Origin: Toxoplasma gondii ME49
Lineage: Eukaryota > Apicomplexa > Conoidasida > Eucoccidiorida > Sarcocystidae
Assembly (NCBI RefSeq): GCF_000006565.2
Contig: NC_031475.1
Span: 3,497,189-3,561,188, forward strand
Direction of reading: 5' to 3'
Length of the DNA stretch: 64,000 nucleotides
The number at the start of each line of letters is the position of its first letter. The stretch's first letter is position 1. Below, piece after piece: positions 27,301 to 39,197 of the stretch. The translations under genes and the position numbers were made by a program. The notes under the pieces are model-generated. The model had not been told where the DNA came from, searched no databases, and saw only the letters and a program-made list of their open reading frames with translations.

Positions 27301-27593
27301 GTGACAAGGAGTTTTACGCGGCGTCTGGCGACGCCGATCACCAGGAAGACTATGAGCTACAAAAGCTACTGTCCTCTAGCGAGGAAACAGGGACACGCCG
27401 TGCTGACGACGAAGGTGTCCCACCGCACGAAGAAGCGGAGAAACCGGATGAAGATTCCTCTGTGCAAAATTATGCACTAGGTGTGGAAGAAAAGGATGAG
27501 GGCGCGCTTCAGAGCGTCACGAAGCCTCAAGAAAGCCTTACTGAAGACGACAACAACTTACAATTTGATCAGGAAGCGACAGAACCATCATAA
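24387..27593 (+). CDS. secreted Gln-rich coiled-coil protein with W-x-x-[FY] motifs, 1068 aa
   Basis: A single uninterrupted frame. The ATG at 24387 (ACCATGG context) is preferred over the in-frame GTG nine bases upstream. Residues about 22-34 (CFLAILLLFTKVL) form a signal peptide or signal anchor. Residues 140-235 and 560-573 carry a repeated motif of Trp, two polar residues, Tyr/Phe, then usually Val/Ile-Pro: W141 SSYIP, W154 RQFVP, W176 EQFLL, W230 QQYVP, W562 QQFIP, W569 TQFVP. There is a short coiled coil at about 341-380 (MPQEAQRQFN onwards) and a long one at about 665-810, both Gln/Glu/Arg-rich. The last about 240 residues are acidic, low in complexity and probably disordered. There is no other transmembrane segment. 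A secreted protein of this build fits a dense-granule, cyst or oocyst wall role in coccidia, but that is inference; I do not recognise the family. RR-L sites occur (RRLQL, RRLGP), but neither is a clear RRLxE-type export cleavage site. Confidence 0.85.
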   Translation: MATVCPRRSCCYLQAFGRRRTCFLAILLLFTKVLKDVASAKPENVHFEEEQIFSDPDNQRATLRRVTSTEHGSLRQSAEALDRVPGVPTSVSDRRVLDAIRGSFVNDSLSIDERSHSAETSSSEQSLRGLQATRGYANLPWSSYIPQAVTNFGWRQFVPVVGSATVASPAPPFPTWEQFLLSMLGRESVPDQRAASQSVGSNLQRLMLRDAGTTSSQNTAKLDETPSFNWQQYVPLEVLSVPNQDKPQYQSAEEAKPTRETKAEKKESHEQPVGTRRLQLSLPLIAPIPLYGSYPWALGTRQQTFQQMDNQTWQSQQQLFTNPLQQPLLPFQMPQAPLITMPQEAQRQFNTMQERLKQMQKQVTTELQEQLEPQLQREHVWQTPGGGVAYGRFGTASASSVWNSSQSGQDAPVVQQQPQQLSQVGNQQQHQSESPNEGNISASQLQYPPGGPPDDLLSSLMHDLDNEKEDTKGGAHDSKEGLPELLQPQLLVEDKYGEALGSIQQTDASPKETAGRQGLGQRLRRLGPNLAGVTGREDSRVEDRDGETNSDVERDLQAGPSWQQFIPSWTQFVPPQIFGRHSAGPVHEAQQQRSDGMNLHTRRETAYEELVLRQQQLEQQLEEIQASRYEPDWRQPLNSRQRQSEVGIQVDRSTAPKTADMGPSRDTAKLQALHKAQTAELKARQEARMDELAKKWKQETDELEQRHREQVQRLQEWQQERARAQAEQLSERQDEEWKTLKTKQSTDLKATLRRQDAFATRVQRDQTLQLQQLLALQQKQLDQAERLHQLQASLRQQERDVAQQLKIAQQGNYEKIPPLHTDTAEMRSKEEPETEKREDSGTSSDEELPVPQSRPKEELMSGEEQDQAEQANGETGNKATLKVEGESSGTDEEATPQEGPSESAEPQRESKNGMNTQLAAAEPYDNGEADGQQQDASFQLLENSEEGTGQSESGDTANSAKEGPSDGTEPVSDKEFYAASGDADHQEDYELQKLLSSSEETGTRRADDEGVPPHEEAEKPDEDSSVQNYALGVEEKDEGALQSVTKPQESLTEDDNNLQFDQEATEPS

Positions 27594-28339
27594 CAGCTGC
27601 CGGGCATGTCAACTAACAACACAGCAGATGTCTGATTCTAGCGGATCCGAGCCGAAACAAACGCAAACCGCTTTCTGGAGTGCAATTGTTTTTGTCTTAA
27701 TGCCGTCTGTCGTGGCGAAAAATGTATCCTTGCACAGTTTTGTCGCTGCAAAGAGAACGTGGAAAAAGCATGGTTCCGCGGTCTGCAATAGTGGTTTTCT
27801 CCATGATGCTCACCAGACTTTGCTACTAAACGAGTTATAATTCTTCGACGCAGTTTCTCCGCGCCCGTCACGTATGCAGCCGCAATGAAATCTGTGACCT
27901 CCTAGTTGCCGAAGCTCCTCTTTTCAAAAAAGCAGGTCATTCTTTGCCGTTAATATCCTCTTGATTTATTCACATTTAGAAAATATAAAATTCGGCCGTG
28001 CCCTAGAGTACCCGTCACCTACGCCCGCTACCACCTTAGTCAGATCACCTCATGCATGCTTTTGCATCGTAACCGTAGGTCTGGTGAACATTGTGCCAGT
28101 GCGATTTTTACGTAGTCCTTTTGTAGCTGAGAGATCTACAGATTGTCAAAAATTGACTGTTTCAGGAGAAGGCTAGCCTTGATTCATCGGCCTCATACGC
28201 CTTAGAAAATACAAAAACGGAAGCGTTCATTGGTTGACCGCAGAGACTCAAATGTACACAAAAGTGCCGCAACACTACACCCACAGCAACTGAAGGTACA
28301 GAAGACGCAGCGTGCGTTATTACAGTGTTTTGGAAAAGT
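27594..28339. other. short convergent intergenic gap
   Basis: The 3' ends of the secreted coiled-coil gene (plus) and the ELMO-domain gene (minus) face each other across 746 bases. It contains only short chance frames and presumably both polyadenylation regions. Confidence 0.55.
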
Positions 28340-31300
28340 TCATACTCTTCGTACATTTGATCGCTCTGCACGTAAACGACTGAGGAAATCTCCCAGGTCC
28401 TGAAGGTGGAGAAGGGATCCCCCACCGATCGGCTTGAGCCTCACGTGCCTACTGGCATGAAACTACGTTTCCATGTGTGCATTCACGAGTCGAAGCAACC
28501 GACAATTTTCGGTTTGCCTTCTAGCATTCACTGGGGATGTCCCCTCCTGTCTACGAGGGGATGACTGGACGGACTCTTTGCCGTTCCCCGTTACGTGTAG
28601 ACGGTCTTCTACACAGGCTCTGATATCGTGAAGCACTTCCTCTGAAGTGTGGTAGATTCTGCCTCTTTTTTCAGGAACACCTGACTCCAAAAAGTACTCC
28701 CACGCGCTCATGTTTCCGCCTTCTCGGCCTGACACAAACTCTGAACGAAAAAGACAATTGAAATTGGTGCCGACGCGTCATTTACAAGAACTGATGTTCC
28801 ACTCTATGGAGAGACTGGAACTTGAGCAGTCCAAGTCAAGATTCACAGGGTTTTTCGCCACATTCCATCTTCTCTCTTCCACGTGAGTACGTCTTAATTG
28901 ATTAGCAGCGCATGACTGCGTTATTCTTCGCAAATGGCAGTGCTGGTTCTCCTTTGTGTTTGCGAAAACCAATTCCTTACTCAGCAGTTCTTCCCGCGCA
29001 CGCTTACCCTTGAAGGCTTGCTTTAATCGCTCTCGAAAGTCCATAGACACCTACGAGAAAACAGACTTGGAGTTCAGGAAAAATGTCCACGCCCACAGGT
29101 TTCCTGGGTCCCCAAAATCTCCCGCATGTCTACCGCGTATAACAGCTTCTACAGATTGATGCGACTTCACTCTCCATCCATACTCTCCCATCTTTGAGGC
29201 TTGTTTACCTATCAGATGGACCACTCCACCCCAGCTTGACGCTCCAAAATGGAGCGGGTACTTTGCGTCTACATGATACAACCGAGTACCAACTTAAATG
29301 CACAGATGGACATAATTCCTGTACGGAAAAAAACGTCACGTACACACAAACCGTGCAAGGATGAATTGTGTGTCCCTCCGTGCGCCTTCAAGCTCCACGG
29401 ATGACTTTCAGCAGAAGAGTGATCCCTTCGTCAGCTCTCGCGAGAGTTGAGACCACTGATGGCGACTGGAGTGCTTGATGCTACATCTCAGAAGGATCTT
29501 TCCTTCTGAGCTGTCTAGGGAAAGATCTCTCGCAGCCCCCGCGACTCTCACCATGCCGAACTGCAGAATATTTTCGGGCTGCCTGCTCCTCCAGAATTGG
29601 CAAAACTTGGTGAAGACGGCGGCATACAGGACAAAAAACACCTCGGGCACGGCCAAGGCGTCGACTGTTTCTGCTGGTTTCTCCATGTCCTGCGTGAGGT
29701 CTTCACTCGCTGCATGTGCGTCAGACTGCTTGGTCAGCGAGTAGAACTTCGAGGTCTTTGACACTTTTTCAAATGCACTGTCTGCGGCGAAGCTTGTCTC
29801 ATCGCATGCAAAGAGAAATACGTCGAGAAGACGACGATCCATCATGTCGAGAAGCCACCCGACGACATTGATGCCTGCAATAAAATGCATTGTGTGTTTC
29901 AGCGACACACACAAAAAACACAGTGCCTGTTCTCTACCTGCTAGATGAACCCCGAAGAGGCGACCGGGAAAAACAAGGAATACGAGATCGCGTTAGTTCG
30001 TATGATCCGCGACCTAGAACTGCATAAGTCAGATCGAATAAACAGAGACAGGATAGTTCCTAGGATGCTGAATACGAGTCTCGCCTCTGTGGTCTACATA
30101 GAGGCTTAGCGATCTCGTTTTTCGACCACTGAAAGAGAACATGCCATACACTTGAGACAGTCCATTTTCTGCAATGCGTACTGGGCGGTTTCCCGGAGCC
30201 CCGCTCGCCTGTACTTTTTGTCACCTCTGTGTTAACCGTATGAAACAGATGGGTGTCCAGCGTCTCCTTGAACGCGTTAAGCGAATCCCTCTACGTTTAC
30301 AAGGTTCAGTTCTGGTGCAGTTTCTGGCGCCAGAAAAAGAGTCGTAGACACTCGGTTAGAAACAGCGAATACTAGGCATTTCCCAGGCCGTAGAATGCTC
30401 TGTTCTGGAAAGGTTGAAAGCATACATTCAGCTGTTGCGCGAGCCTGCAGCCTCAGGCACATCGTGCGACTCACTTGTGGCAGCGAAGGGCATCCAAAAC
30501 TGTTCATCGTGGCTGTCTTGGAGAAGCCGCTGTGCCACCTCAGGAAACCGCTGACCAAGAAAAAGCAGACAGTCTGCCCCTAGACAGCCTGCTCCCCGGA
30601 AATCGTGCAGCGGATGCTGAAAGCCCAGCTCTCCCCAGGAAGACTCCTGCCCTTCGAAGGAGGCCTCCACAGAGCTAGACAAACGGGAGCTTTCGACCTT
30701 GTCTGTTGAAGGCATTGAGCTGACACTTTTCCAGTCCTTCCCTGGCAGCGCGGCTCGCGCGGGCTCCGAAGAAGAGCCACGAGGAGACACTGAGTTCTCT
30801 GATTGCGACAAGCACACAAGGCCTCTTTCTCCAGAACAGACTGCGGCTGAGGTCGGCACATGAGTCTCGAAGCTTGGAAACGCACAACTGGGGGACGAGG
30901 AGTAAAGTACAGTCGTTGACGACGAGCAGGCGTGGAGAGACGAGGACTTCGTGCTTGACACTTGGCGCCTTCTCTCAGGTTTCCCCACAAACGAGGAGCA
31001 GCAGTGAAATGAAGGAGGTAGAGGTTTCTCGAAGAACAAACGCCAGATGTGCTCCAGCCGCTGCCACAAGCACAGGACAAATACAAAGAACGCAGACAGG
31101 GACAAAAACATCTCAGTTTCTTGGCAGCGGCAAAACTGGATAGGACCACTGACTCTCTCAGGCACAGCCCCACAGAAGCAGCGGTACGTACCGGGGGACG
31201 GAGCCCGAGCACTCAGTCCTCATCCACCCTTCCTTCTGTACTTCTCTTGGGAGACTCCTGGCTCCACGTCTCCGAGAACGTCAGAAAAGAGCGCGAGGTC

Positions 31301-32771
31301 AGCGTGAGCAGCAACAGCTTGCCCTGTAAAGAGAGCGAAGGTCGGAGGAAAACAGCAAACGAGTATGAGGCTTCTGGTCCAGCCAGTCGCCCTTTTCGCT
31401 GAAACCTACTCTGTGGCTCTCGGAGCAAGTTGGATCGAAGTGCTCGCTCGCGCGTGCCTTGATGGAAACTGCTGCTTCTTGTTTCCGTCGGATCCTTCGC
31501 AGAATGTCCACGAGATGCTCGCGATGAGCAGGCGACCGCACCGAGCACTCGGCGCAGATAAGTTGACACAAATCCTCCACTGGCAGGGTCGAGCTGTAAA
31601 GCCCGGCCTCGATGCCCTGCGAGAAACCAACACGGATACAAGAAAAAAGCACAACTCGTCTTCCCCAACTCGCTGTGGGGACTCCGGAAAAGTGAGCTGA
31701 AGCATGCCACAGGTTTCCGTCCTTTTTCACCACGGTACGACAAGTGTGCTTCGCGTACGAAGCGCGCCGTTTCCCGGTACGCGTAGGACAGCCCCTCCCA
31801 GCTTATCTGCGAGATTCCGGTGTCAGATACAGACGAACAGAGACATCGATACATATAAATTGATAAATAGGTCCAAAAACGGTAGAGGGATCGATACACA
31901 TATATATACGAACGTGGATATTTGAGCGAAGGGGTAGAGATATTTGTGTTTGTGTCGAAGATAGAAACGCGTCCGCGCGGACACGAGCAATCGCAGTTGC
32001 TGTTCAGAGCCACATGCGGTGCCAGCACCCAGCTATGAATTGCATCAACGCAAAATACCAACTGCATGCGCATGCAACATACTGTTGACGACGAACGCGT
32101 CCTGAGGAACTCTTCTATCTCAACCAACTGTCGAGCGAGGGCTAGCCTGCAGGTTTCCGGGCCGTCTGAGGGTGACTCGCATGGCACAGTTTTGTCGGTC
32201 AAGGCAGAAGGTTTGTGACCCGCAGAAAAGAAAGGATATCGGCTGAGAAGAAGCTCCAGCTCAGACATGCCTGAAAAGAAATGGAAACGCGCAACTTCCG
32301 GAAACGTGTGCCTGGCTCAAGAGTCACTCATCAATGCACAAGACTCAGCCGAATGCTTTCCCCCGTTTCTTGACTGTATGCAGGGATCTGTGTCACTCGA
32401 AAGCCGACGCTTCTTCTACTTCGTGTAAAGAACATTTCGGCACCACATCACCTCAAATGTCTGCGTTATTAAGTTAATCCCTCGCGCGTTCAATCTGCCA
32501 CCTTTGTACCGCCAAGAAACTTTCAACAGGACGTGGATCCGCACTGGTGTTCATCATGGAAACTTGCAACAGCTCGCTTTCTTGAAAACCCACGCCATTT
32601 CAAAGATAGACTCTCGCAGGCAGTATCGATTGAAACGTCTCAGCGTCTTCGGTAGGGACCTTAGTTCTCCGAGCACGTACCCGTAATCAGAGACATAACG
32701 ACGTTGACCACCACCATGTACAGCCGCCGCACAAACGCGCGCAGGGACGCGACGACAGAGACAAAATCCAT
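28340..32771 (-). CDS. ELMO-domain protein, ELMOD1/2 type, 579 aa
   Basis: Nine minus-strand exons: 32771-32681, 32270-32083, 31616-31410, 31323-31228, 31060-30475, 29874-29552, 29050-29008, 28740-28595, 28399-28340. They sum to 580 codons with every phase matching. The ELMO domain spans about residues 330-515 and contains the GAP signature W-GELGFQ-x4-DFRGAGCLG with D347-F348-R349, then INVVGWLLDMM and PENILQF. The N-terminal part also follows animal ELMOD1/2: a basic/hydrophobic helix (RAFVRRLYMVVVNVVMSL), then a short TGMSELELLL, a middle helical region, and RLEHIWRLFFEKP just before the insert. Between that element and the domain lies a Ser-rich insert of about 130 residues (exon 5). Known ELMOD proteins act as GTPase-activating proteins for Arl2 and other Arf-family GTPases through the arginine of the DFRG element, which is kept here. 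Location is unknown; the N-terminal helix suggests membrane association. The exon 1 to 2 join is the least certain step. Confidence 0.88.
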
Positions 32772-35700
32772 CTCGCCAACGCATGGGAGATTTTGTGTTG
32801 ATGAAGACCGACGCCGGATCGGGACCTCGAGAAAACGAATTTTTTCAAGTCGACGGAACACGGCGAAACGCCACGGGGGCGACGCCAAAACGACACCACG
32901 GCTTTATACCAGGTGGTACAGAGTATCAAACCCGATACGAATGAACTGAATTGCCGGAAAACATATTCAATCGAGTCCCCGGAGTGTCGCGACTGCGAGC
33001 TATCACCGATTTCAACGAAGCACTAGGGAAACGCATGCATTTCCGCAGAGCTCGCTAGAGAGAAGCTGCATGCTAAGTTCTCACAATGCGATCGCAAGAG
33101 CAAACATTCAGTCTGAAGAGCCAACATGGGGCAGAGTCGGACAAACAAACAGCGGATCAGAGGACTACGGCACGCAAGGTTTGCGTCAAAAAGGCTTTCT
33201 CTATATAAGTACATTCATTCAGAAACGGGGCAGTGTTTCGGGATGCGCATGTGTGTAGATCCACGTATAAATACTGCCGTTGTGTGACGAGACTAGCACC
33301 ATAGGTCCACTCGGCTTGAACAAGTTGCGACAGAGGCAAGTAAAGAAAGTCCAACAGCACTTGCTGTACAGGGTCCAGAAGCGTTTCAGCCACTAATACG
33401 GTGCTTCTCAGAGGAATGGTCTCCCTTCCTTATCGACTACATCGCGCCGCAAACATCAGTCCACGAAACGGAAAGCCTGTCTCGCCTTTTCACAAGCATT
33501 TTCTCGCCTGGCTTAGGGCACGCAGTGTGGAGAACAGGGACTACAAAAGATGGAAACCAGGCGCGCGTGAATTTTGCGGCCCCGACTGTGAGTTGAAGGA
33601 ACACAACAAGCATGAAAAAGTAGACCGTCTCTGGGAAGTCCCAGACTTTGAATTGTGTCCTTGCTCGCGATCAACCGAAGAAGCCTTTGGAATTCAGCTA
33701 GGTTCATTTAAACAGTCAGTAGTGGAAAGGCGTGAGAACAGCCAAAACCTACTTATTGTTGATCCGTGGTTTGCGTAAAGAGTCAGATTCTGCATGCAGC
33801 AACAAGCGCCACTACAACGGTTCTGGCCTGCAGGTAGGCAATCAAGAAGGTCCGTTCAGTCGTCAGGGTTCGCTCTGGTTCTGACAAAGAGGCATGATTT
33901 ATTTTCTGTTCCTCCCGTTGTTTTCTAAGGGGCATCTTCTAGGTGTCCCGCGTATCTTGTCGATTGACGAGCTTGTATGTCTTCACAAAGTTCACGCATG
34001 CACTATCGAAGGCTCACGGTGACCCTGCGAGCACATTTTTTCGTGAGGCGAGGGCCAGGAAAACGAGGAACTTTTCGAAGTTTCAGGAATTCAGCACTGT
34101 GACCATGGTCTTTTCCTCCATACTGAGTAAAAAGAGACACTTTCACTTGAAGAAATGCTCACCACGCTCTCTCTTCCATGGCATTTCCGTCGCCTGCGCA
34201 CCGGGTTCTTCGGGGTCAGTCAAGTGTCAAGAAGAGGAATCAGGTAGTTTCGCGCCGCCTATGTTGGTGTTGCCACAACCTCGCATCGGTTTGTAAGCGG
34301 ACTCTGTCGAATCTGTTTTCTGAAGGTGGCTCTATTGCAGCACACCTCACCGCTGCATGCCCAAGGTACAAGCTCCGGGAGTATCAACTTCTACGATGAA
34401 AACGGAAATATACTCCCTCGGACTAAGCTGCTTCTTCCTACTTACACTGCGTCAGATGCTGGTGTCTGAGTGTTGATTTGAAATTCGGTGACAATGTTAC
34501 AGCATGGGTCGACTGTTGACACAGAGACATGTTTGCAGTCAATGGATTGAAGCCAGACTGTGGCCACGTCTACCACCTAGTGAGATTTGGTGTTTTGTAA
34601 CGAATCCCTGAAACCGAAGAGTGCCGGGCTTGAGGAAACTGTGGAGGCTGAATTCATTGACCAGAAGAGAGTGTGGAAGGTGCCTATTTCAGGAAACGCG
34701 TAACGCAACCGCTGACACCTAGTTCACACCTGTGGAAGCTGGAGTGTTTTCTTTCCTGACCTGGTGGCTCCTCCTGGCTTGTCAAGCCCCGTACCGGCGG
34801 TGATACTCACAAAACGGGCAAAGCCATTTACAGACGTGCAAAACCAGTGTTTCTACCCTCACCACTTAAGCTTTCTAGAGAGTCTCGCAGCATGAACAGG
34901 TAATTCATTAGCGAGAAAGAACTTCACTGCATAAGAACAAGGCGTCGAACTCATGATTCATGTGTTTCTTCTTGACACTAAAGAAGGGCCGAGCGTGGAA
35001 GTTCTCTAAGAAGATTTATTGGTTGCTACACGTGACAACATCCACTCTTCTAATCTACAACACACAATACAGCACGCGTTGCTCGTGTGTTTGGGCAGCC
35101 GAAAACATCGTGTTCGCCAGGTAACCGCAGAAGTACAAACACTACTAGTCTGCTGTCGCTGTCATCTTCAGCTCTCCGGCCCACCTCTGGCGGTTTGTAA
35201 GTTTATATTTCCCCAAGCACCAGCGTTGAAAGGACGCGAGTCACACTCCAACGTAGGGCAAGACTCAACAAGGACCGCTCCAGAGTACGGCTGATGCTCA
35301 GCCGCAGACGCGTCGGTTGTTTAAATTCATCGAAATGTTCAGTGGCCCAACTTCGTTGACTCACAACTGAGAGCGGAGAAAAGCCTGCTTGCGGAAGTGA
35401 CCCACTTCACAAGCCGGGTTCGTAGCACCATGTAGGACGCCTGGAGCGCAGGAAGTGGCTTTGATATGTTTTTTCCGCCGTTAATACGCCGGATAGCAGG
35501 AATTCATATGTGGCAACTAAAATATACCTCATGAGAAATGGCACATTGGCGTCTTACGATATTGGAAGCCATCATGTTGAGGCCAATCAACAGTGCCTGT
35601 TTGATGCGTTGCATTTTGTCGCCACGGCTAGGTTGTTCTTTCGATGAGCTGTCATGCGATGTCCTTGTTTACTTCATCCAAATTCTGTTGTGCCAGCTTG

Positions 35701-37325
35701 TTTTGAGAACACTGAGAACATCTATAAGTCCATTCTGGGCACTCCTTGTTTTCTACCGGTGTGCTCTAAATCTAAATCCACCGTATTATTATTGTTCCTC
35801 TCAAACAATCTTCAGGACTTGTGAATTAAACAACACAGTAACCCTAAGAAAAGCCAGAATGGACTATCTCAAACCTTCATCCTGCTGCTACCTCTCTAAC
35901 TGCATGTTGAACGCTTGCAGATGCATAAGGTGCTTCTCAAATAGATCTGAATGCTAGATTGATCTTATGGAATGCACACATCAATGAAACTAACCAGTGA
36001 AAACTGTAGGATGAATTAAGGCGCTGGCGCCAGTTCAGAGTCCCAGACAGACGTCCATTTGAAGGCAGATCGAGAAACGGTTGTCGTAAGGGGTTGTTCT
36101 GAAAGCACTTTGAGAATGAACGAATCCTGAAACAAGTGAAGGACGTTCGGGAAGGAGCGAAGGTATGCCCTCGGCTGGTTCCGAGTTGTCTTGTCGATGC
36201 TCACAGACAAAGCGTTCCTGTAACTCCTCATTCTCAGACATTCGTCAGCCGTAGATCCAAACCCGCGCAAGCTGGCAATGATTCTACGAGGCAGCTCCTG
36301 ACACCGAAGTCGAGAGCAGGGGCGAGGTCTCTTTGCCAAGCTGTTTTGCTTTCTGTTGATTATGGGTTCTGCCCTCCGGAACTCAACTGAAACGACTTAC
36401 GACGTGCGGGTTGAAGGAGCAGCTCGACTTCCACACCGTAGCTCCTACACAGAGAACCGAATATCCGGTTGCCTTATTTACACCCGAACACAAATCGTTC
36501 TTTCAAATTCCGACAGCGCGATGAAATTCCCCGTTCTCCCTGAGTGTTTCAAATGCTCTTTTTCTTGAGAGGCGCGGTATGCGCGGATGCCCCGGCACTT
36601 TCTGCTGTGCCTGCGTGCATGCACTCATTGGGGGCCGCCCTCCAAAAATCGGGCTTTCTCGAACCATACTGCAAGGTGTCGCCAGAGCATTAGACCGCAT
36701 TCACTTTCGAAGGGTTTCTCGAGACGAATTCTGGGCCTGGGCATGCAGGAGTACGTGTGTAGTTCTCATAGACCTTTTTTCGTGGAAATCTGGTGACCTT
36801 CGTAGTCGTCGCGAGCAAGCCCGTGAGCACTGACTCCCCTGCTGTTCCATAGTCGGCGTTCGATCTCGAAGATTCCAGCGCAGGTCTTCTGTAAAACAGC
36901 AGTCGTCACTTCTTCTTGTTGCCGTCGGCAAGCTGATGCATCGTACACTTTCACGGAGAAATTCTGAACCCTTTCTGTTCCAGAGTAAATACGGGATTCG
37001 TGCTAGGTCCCTTGAGCCACCGAGGCAAACGTGGCCGCGGGACCTTTCCCCTTAACACGGGAAATCAGCGGGAGCGCGTTTCAGGAAATCCCTTGTGTCT
37101 GTTCCCTTTTCTCCCGACACGCCCCCCGCATGCACACGCCGAATGAATTGTTGGTCAAAACGTGGAGTCTGTCCGTTGTCGAGGCAACGGTTCTGCCTGC
37201 CAGAGACGCCGTACAGTGCTGTTTCTCCATCGGTCCCTGTGTAAATGCTTGGTTTCTTTGTCTTCAGAAAGGTCTTTTAGACTTCGCATTTCTGGAGCTC
37301 TTCGACTTCTTGTCCAGGACCGAAA
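32772..37325. other. divergent intergenic region
   Basis: It lies between the 5' ends of the ELMO-domain gene (minus) and the nucleoporin gene (plus), so it should contain both promoters. I see no repeat or RNA gene. One open frame, 33416-33778 plus, is listed separately. Another, at 35538-35957 plus (139 codons), is AT-rich and Cys/Leu-rich without motifs, and I do not call it. Confidence 0.45.
33416..33778 (+). CDS. possible small ORF of unknown function, 120 aa
   Basis: A single open frame from ATG 33416 to TAA. The composition is balanced and protein-like, with several Trp, charged residues and Cys pairs (CGPDC and CPC). I recognise no domain, signal peptide or membrane segment. It stands alone in a 4.5-kb divergent intergenic region and could be an exon of an unrecognised transcript or a chance frame. 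Confidence 0.2.
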   Translation: MVSLPYRLHRAANISPRNGKPVSPFHKHFLAWLRARSVENRDYKRWKPGAREFCGPDCELKEHNKHEKVDRLWEVPDFELCPCSRSTEEAFGIQLGSFKQSVVERRENSQNLLIVDPWFA

Positions 37326-38065
37326 ATGGTGAGTTTTTCTCTGCCACTGCGGCGGTTTCGCCTACGCCGGGTTCGTGCCCAAACCGCGTGAACCGGCAGA
37401 TCCACTTTTCCCCGAGTTCTAAGTTTCTTTTGAAAACTCAGACGCTCAAAATGGAATCCTCATTGGCGTTTCCCAGTGTACATCCCTCGGGAGTGGTGAC
37501 TTGGCGGACTGCCTCCCCGTCCCATGGCGACAGCGTTTTCATCCATTTGCCACGACCCGGTACCTTCGCTTTTGCGGCAAGACTCTGCACCACAGAAAGT
37601 CTTCCGCGTCATTTGCTGGCGTGGTCCGAACCGTGACAGGAACTTTGATGGCTTCAGCGGAACAGTCGCGGTCGACCCACGGAATAGAAACGTCAGGCAA
37701 ACGCGTCTGGTCCCCTTCCCCCCCTTTGTCCGCGTAGGACAGGTTGTAGGAAAATTCCAATGAGCATGCGTCTCCGTTTCTGTTTTTCGGACCTTACAGA
37801 CTGACAACGCGCAGACAACTTCAGCGGAGGCGGGCGCCGCAAATCCCAGCGGCGAGCATCCGTCGGCTGGAGCAAAGAGGCGCCAGACGCTTGCCGCTCA
37901 TGAACTTCGAGATATTCAGGACGGGAAAGCCATGGACGATGTGGACCAAGATAGCCAACCCGCTGATGACATGAAACAGGCAGACGCTGCTACCCTACAA
38001 AAGAGACAGTAAGCCGAAAAAACGATATACGCACACGTGCAGCCAGCGTACACGTACATGCGGAC

Positions 38066-38097
<32 letters not shown>

Positions 38098-39165
38098 GCA
38101 GACACATGTGTAAATGTATAGCTAAAGATATGTGCAGGTGTGTGAAGAATGGATCTGTGCATACATGGACTCAGAATCTTTTCTATCTGAACCCATTTTC
38201 TGCGTGTGTGGGGGGCGGTGTCTTCGAGTTTTGCGATTCCCACGGCCCACCCTCGTGTGAGACTTACACTTTTCGCGTGACTCTCGTCTTCAGTGCGACG
38301 AGGGTCTGCATGGGACAGGGCCGATAGCCGTCCGTGTCACTTTGAAGTTTGCCGGCGTAACGAGGTCTTCTTTTACCCAAGGGGACAGTTCCATCTTTTA
38401 GCTCGGATCCGCAGAGCACGAGGTGCAGCCTCGAAAGGATCACAGAGTCCTCTTGTTGAAACCTCTGCTACCACAGCACTAGCGCCTTGAAGCCTTGTGA
38501 TGTTTCTGTTCAGTACTCCTACTCAGTGTGCTTGAATTGTTGTTGAACAGTGCCGGATTAATCCACATCTTCTTTTATCTTTCCCTGTAAACAGACGCTT
38601 GCGGATCGTTCGCTCTGCCGCCGCTGTTCCGCATCCGCAAGGAGAGACAACACCTGGCTCGCCCGTGACAGGAAGCTTGTCTCCCGCTGAGAAGCCTGTT
38701 GAAGCACCGAAACCATCAGCTGAAGAGTCTGCTTCACGGGAGACGAAGGACGAGCAGGTAACGGCTTTTCAAATTCGACATGCACAGTTTCGTGGTGCCC
38801 GGAAAAGAGGGACTTCTTTCTTCGTCAGCTAGCGAGACAGAGAGGACTCTCTTGTGCTTGTAAACTAGACTAAAACTGCGTTCGCGCTGCAGACTTCGCT
38901 CTTCATTTTACGCTGAGCATGCATCTGCTGTGCATGCGCCACTCCCTGCGTGCTGAAGAGCTCGATGAAGTAAGCGGAGTGCTTGGCATCTGCTTAAAAC
39001 AATGGAAGACTGGCAAGCCGAACTGACGTCTGACAATAGTCGAAGGAGTCTGTTGTCTCCGGTGTTTCCCAGACCAAGAACATAAGGGAGACACCGATCT
39101 ATCTACTCCTGTATATAACTGTATATAAGTACATGTAGAACAACCTATAGGAGTGTACATCAACC

Positions 39166-39197
<32 letters not shown>

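Noticed and set aside
28340..29050. A separate small gene starting at ATG 29044
   Set aside because: Its frame joins in phase to the ELMO-domain exon ending at 29552 and supplies the expected C-terminal helix of the domain, so it is the 3' end of that gene.
29408..29551. C-terminal extension of the ELMO exon running on to the stop at 29408
   Set aside because: A strong GTGAGA donor at 29551 and the homologous continuation in exon 7 (29050-29008) show that the read-through segment is intron.
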